The notes beneath the pieces were generated by a model that ran no database searches, had not been told where the DNA came from, and worked only from the letters and a program-made list of their open reading frames with translations. Below are positions 62,224-64,000 of a stretch of 64,000 bases of DNA, one piece after another (position 1 is the first letter of the stretch; each line of letters starts with the position of its first letter). A program made the translations under genes and the position numbers. The DNA is from Arthrobacter oryzae. Its GTDB lineage: Bacteria; Actinomycetota; Actinomycetes; Actinomycetales; Micrococcaceae. The DNA is taken from positions 62,001 to 126,000 of the forward strand of contig NZ_RBIR01000001.1 of assembly GCF_003634095.1 (NCBI RefSeq), given 5' to 3'.

Positions 62224-63630
62224 GTGCTGCACGAGCAAGCCGTGATGAAGGAGCCGAGATTCTTGGTAGTTCCGCAGCCCGGAGCCAAACCGTTGACGTC
62301 GCTCCCGGGCGTGCCCCTGCGGCGCCTCGGCCCCACTGTGATCATCATCCTCGCGGCAGCCTACGCCCTGTATTGGCTCCTGGCCCGTCCCGCGGGGGAA
62401 CCTGCCGCCGGATACGTCGGCCAGCTCTTCGGCGGGGAGTCGATCCTGCTGCTCTCCATCGCCCTGGTCCTGATCAGCACCCTTCCGCAGGTGGAGCACG
62501 TGTTCGGCGGGATTGACCACGCAGCCATCTGGCACCGGCGTGCCGCAATCACCGGGACCGTCCTTCTGCTTCCGCACATCGAGCTGGCAGCCAACCCGGA
62601 GGCGACCAGCGTGGGGAAAACCCTTGCCGTCATCGGGATCTCCGGGCTCGCGGCCCTGATGGCCTGGGCCATCCTGCCGCGCTGGCGGACAATGGTCCCC
62701 GCGCGGGTGCGTGACTTGGTCCTTGGCCTCGGAAGCGCCCGGCCGGTCCGCCTGGTGGCCCGCCTGCTGGGTGGTTACGAGCGCTGGCGTGGCTTCCACC
62801 GGTTGACGGGAATATTCGTTGCGGCCGGGTTCTTCCACGGACTGCTGGACGCCAGCGCGTTCGACGCCGCCCCCGGGCTACGGTGGAGTTACGTGGCCAT
62901 CGGCGGCGTCGGGCTGGCGTTCTACGCCTACCGGGAGCTCCTGGCGCGCCACTTCCTGCCGCACCACGACTACCAGGTGGACCAGGTCAAAGCGGTGGCC
63001 CCTGATCTGGTGGAGCTGAGCCTTGCACCGCTCGGCAAACCGCTGGACTTCCGGCCTGGCCAGTTCGCCATGATCTACCTGGAAACTAAGCAGGGCTGGC
63101 AACGCCATCCCTTTTCCATGTCCGGTTCGGCCCGGGACCAGCACCTGCGTATCACCGTCAAGGCGCTTGGGGACCACACAACAAGGCTTCCTGACGTTGT
63201 GCAGCCCGGAATGCCGGCGGTGGTGGGCGGGCCCTATGGCCGGTTCGACAGGCACAGGGGAACGGAACACCAGGTCTGGATTGCCGCCGGTGTGGGAATC
63301 ACACCGTTCCTGAGCTGGCTGCGGTCCCTGGAGGGGGACCTGCGGGAGTCAGTCCATTTTTTTGTCACGTCGGCAGGGCCGTCCCCGTTCGCCGCGGAAA
63401 TCACATCCATCGCGAAAGACTACCCAAGCCTGACCGTGCACCTGGTGGACACCGCCGTCGACGGCCGGTTGACGCCCGAGCAGGTGCTTGCCGCCGTGGA
63501 CAGCCCGCCCCGGAAGCTCTCGGTCTTCATGGGTGGGCCGGATCCCATGCTCAGGCAGTTCCGGAGGACCTTCCGTTCTGCAGGAGTCCGCACAGCCAAC
63601 ATCCACCGCGAGTACTTCCAGTGGCGCTGA
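62224..63630 (+). CDS. ferric-reductase-like transmembrane flavoprotein
   Basis: 468 residues. The N-terminal ~230 residues have about six membrane helices with His residues in the third to fifth (QVEHVFGGIDHAAIWHRRAA, LLPHIE, FHRLTG, FHGLLDA), like the haem-binding ferric reductase/NOX membrane domain. A ferredoxin-reductase module follows: FAD motif RHPFSMSG, then NAD(P) motif IAAGVGITPFLSWL, and the terminal MGGPDPMLRQF and EYFQW. It probably moves electrons from NAD(P)H across the membrane to iron, oxygen or a quinone. GTG 62224 or ATG 62245 may be the start. Confidence 0.87.
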   Translation: MLHEQAVMKEPRFLVVPQPGAKPLTSLPGVPLRRLGPTVIIILAAAYALYWLLARPAGEPAAGYVGQLFGGESILLLSIALVLISTLPQVEHVFGGIDHAAIWHRRAAITGTVLLLPHIELAANPEATSVGKTLAVIGISGLAALMAWAILPRWRTMVPARVRDLVLGLGSARPVRLVARLLGGYERWRGFHRLTGIFVAAGFFHGLLDASAFDAAPGLRWSYVAIGGVGLAFYAYRELLARHFLPHHDYQVDQVKAVAPDLVELSLAPLGKPLDFRPGQFAMIYLETKQGWQRHPFSMSGSARDQHLRITVKALGDHTTRLPDVVQPGMPAVVGGPYGRFDRHRGTEHQVWIAAGVGITPFLSWLRSLEGDLRESVHFFVTSAGPSPFAAEITSIAKDYPSLTVHLVDTAVDGRLTPEQVLAAVDSPPRKLSVFMGGPDPMLRQFRRTFRSAGVRTANIHREYFQWR

Positions 63631-63832
63631 GTTGTCCGCCAGGACGAATGGGGTTGTCTGCCGATTCAGCCGCCGGCAGGATACTCACCTGATGATGAGG
63701 GGCGAAAGGCCTACGGCCTGAACGCCGCGACGCCCCGTGTACTGACTTTGTCAGATCCGAGCCAGGCCGCGCTTCAGCGTCCGTCAATCGCGCGGTTGGT
63801 GCTGCCGTCGGGTCACCTCACGCCGTCGCTGC
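63631..63832. other. intergenic region between convergent genes
   Basis: No gene or clear terminator is seen. Confidence 0.4.
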
Positions 63833-64000
63833 TCAGTATCCGGCGACCGCGTGCGGGACGTAGGGGCTTTCCAGTTCCGCCTTTTCCTCGGTGGTGAGTG
63901 TCAGTTCCAGGGAGGCGACGGCGTCTGTAAGATGTGCCGGCTTGCTCGCCCCGACAATCGGCGCGCTGACCACGCTGTTGGAGCGGACCCATGCCAGGGC
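63833..64000 (-). CDS. aldo/keto reductase, C-terminal end only
   Basis: The last 55 codons of a gene running off the window edge. ALAWVRSNSVVSAPIVGASK is the conserved AKR segment in which the NADPH phosphate-binding loop (PIVGASKPAHLTDA) lies. LTTEEKAELESPYVPHAVAGY is the typical end of the YajO/Tas-like, plant-aldo-keto-reductase-like group. Catalytic Tyr/Lys/His/Asp lie outside the window. Convergent with the flavoprotein gene. Confidence 0.85.
   Translation of the reverse strand, partial: ALAWVRSNSVVSAPIVGASKPAHLTDAVASLELTLTTEEKAELESPYVPHAVAGY

Overview
The window is high-GC DNA from an actinobacterium, most likely a Micrococcaceae member of the Arthrobacter/Pseudarthrobacter type. This is inferred from gene content and order (ileS-folC-DUF4233-ndk, rne-thiD, rplU-rpmA-obg-proB-proA-nadD-rsfS, nrdHIEF), protein style, many GTG/TTG starts and several starts that look leaderless. 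No species can be named from sequence alone.

Region 1 (1-19.4 kb) is conserved housekeeping DNA: the 3' part of ileS, folC, a DUF4233 membrane protein, ndk, a VKOR-type oxidoreductase on the minus strand, a long RNase E/G gene, a TPP riboswitch controlling a ThiD-TenA fusion, then rplU, rpmA, obgE, proB, proA, a small membrane protein, nadD, an Ala-rich membrane-anchored protein and rsfS.

Region 2 (19.4-35 kb) has two identical tRNA-Ala(GGC) genes, each with its own promoter and terminator. A polar amino acid ABC importer follows, then a YjdM/PhnA-like zinc-ribbon protein, a secreted lectin-like/LGFP protein, an rRNA-methyltransferase-like protein, a ROK regulator, metF-metE behind a possible structured leader, a DUF2004 protein, an aldehyde dehydrogenase and a LysR regulator. 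Two 18-bp tandem arrays here each begin on the last 18 bases of an unrelated gene and include its stop codon.

Region 3 (35-45 kb) holds a tightly overlapped four-gene lipid-modification operon (flavin amine-oxidase-like protein, DUF1365, two Cfa-type methyltransferases). The class Ib ribonucleotide reductase locus nrdH-nrdI-nrdE, then nrdF, follows behind NrdR-box-like palindromes.

Region 4 (44.8-62.2 kb) is an accessory region. It starts just after the nrdF terminator at a pair of IS-end-like direct repeats. It contains small hypothetical genes, a cold-shock gene, decayed gene fragments, a phage head-protein-like remnant, a lipoprotein, a matrixin-like metalloprotease, a minus-strand cluster of small proteins (one broken by an in-frame stop), two more secreted LGFP proteins, a three-gene operon of WKAVE-type paralogues plus a leucine-rich-variant-like protein, a YegP-like protein, and a divergent pair of HIRAN-TPR and PD-(D/E)XK/DUF3883-like proteins that could be a nucleic-acid-directed or defence module. 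No integrase or transposase gene was seen. Region 5 (62.2-64 kb) has a ferric-reductase-like flavoprotein and the 3' end of an aldo/keto reductase.
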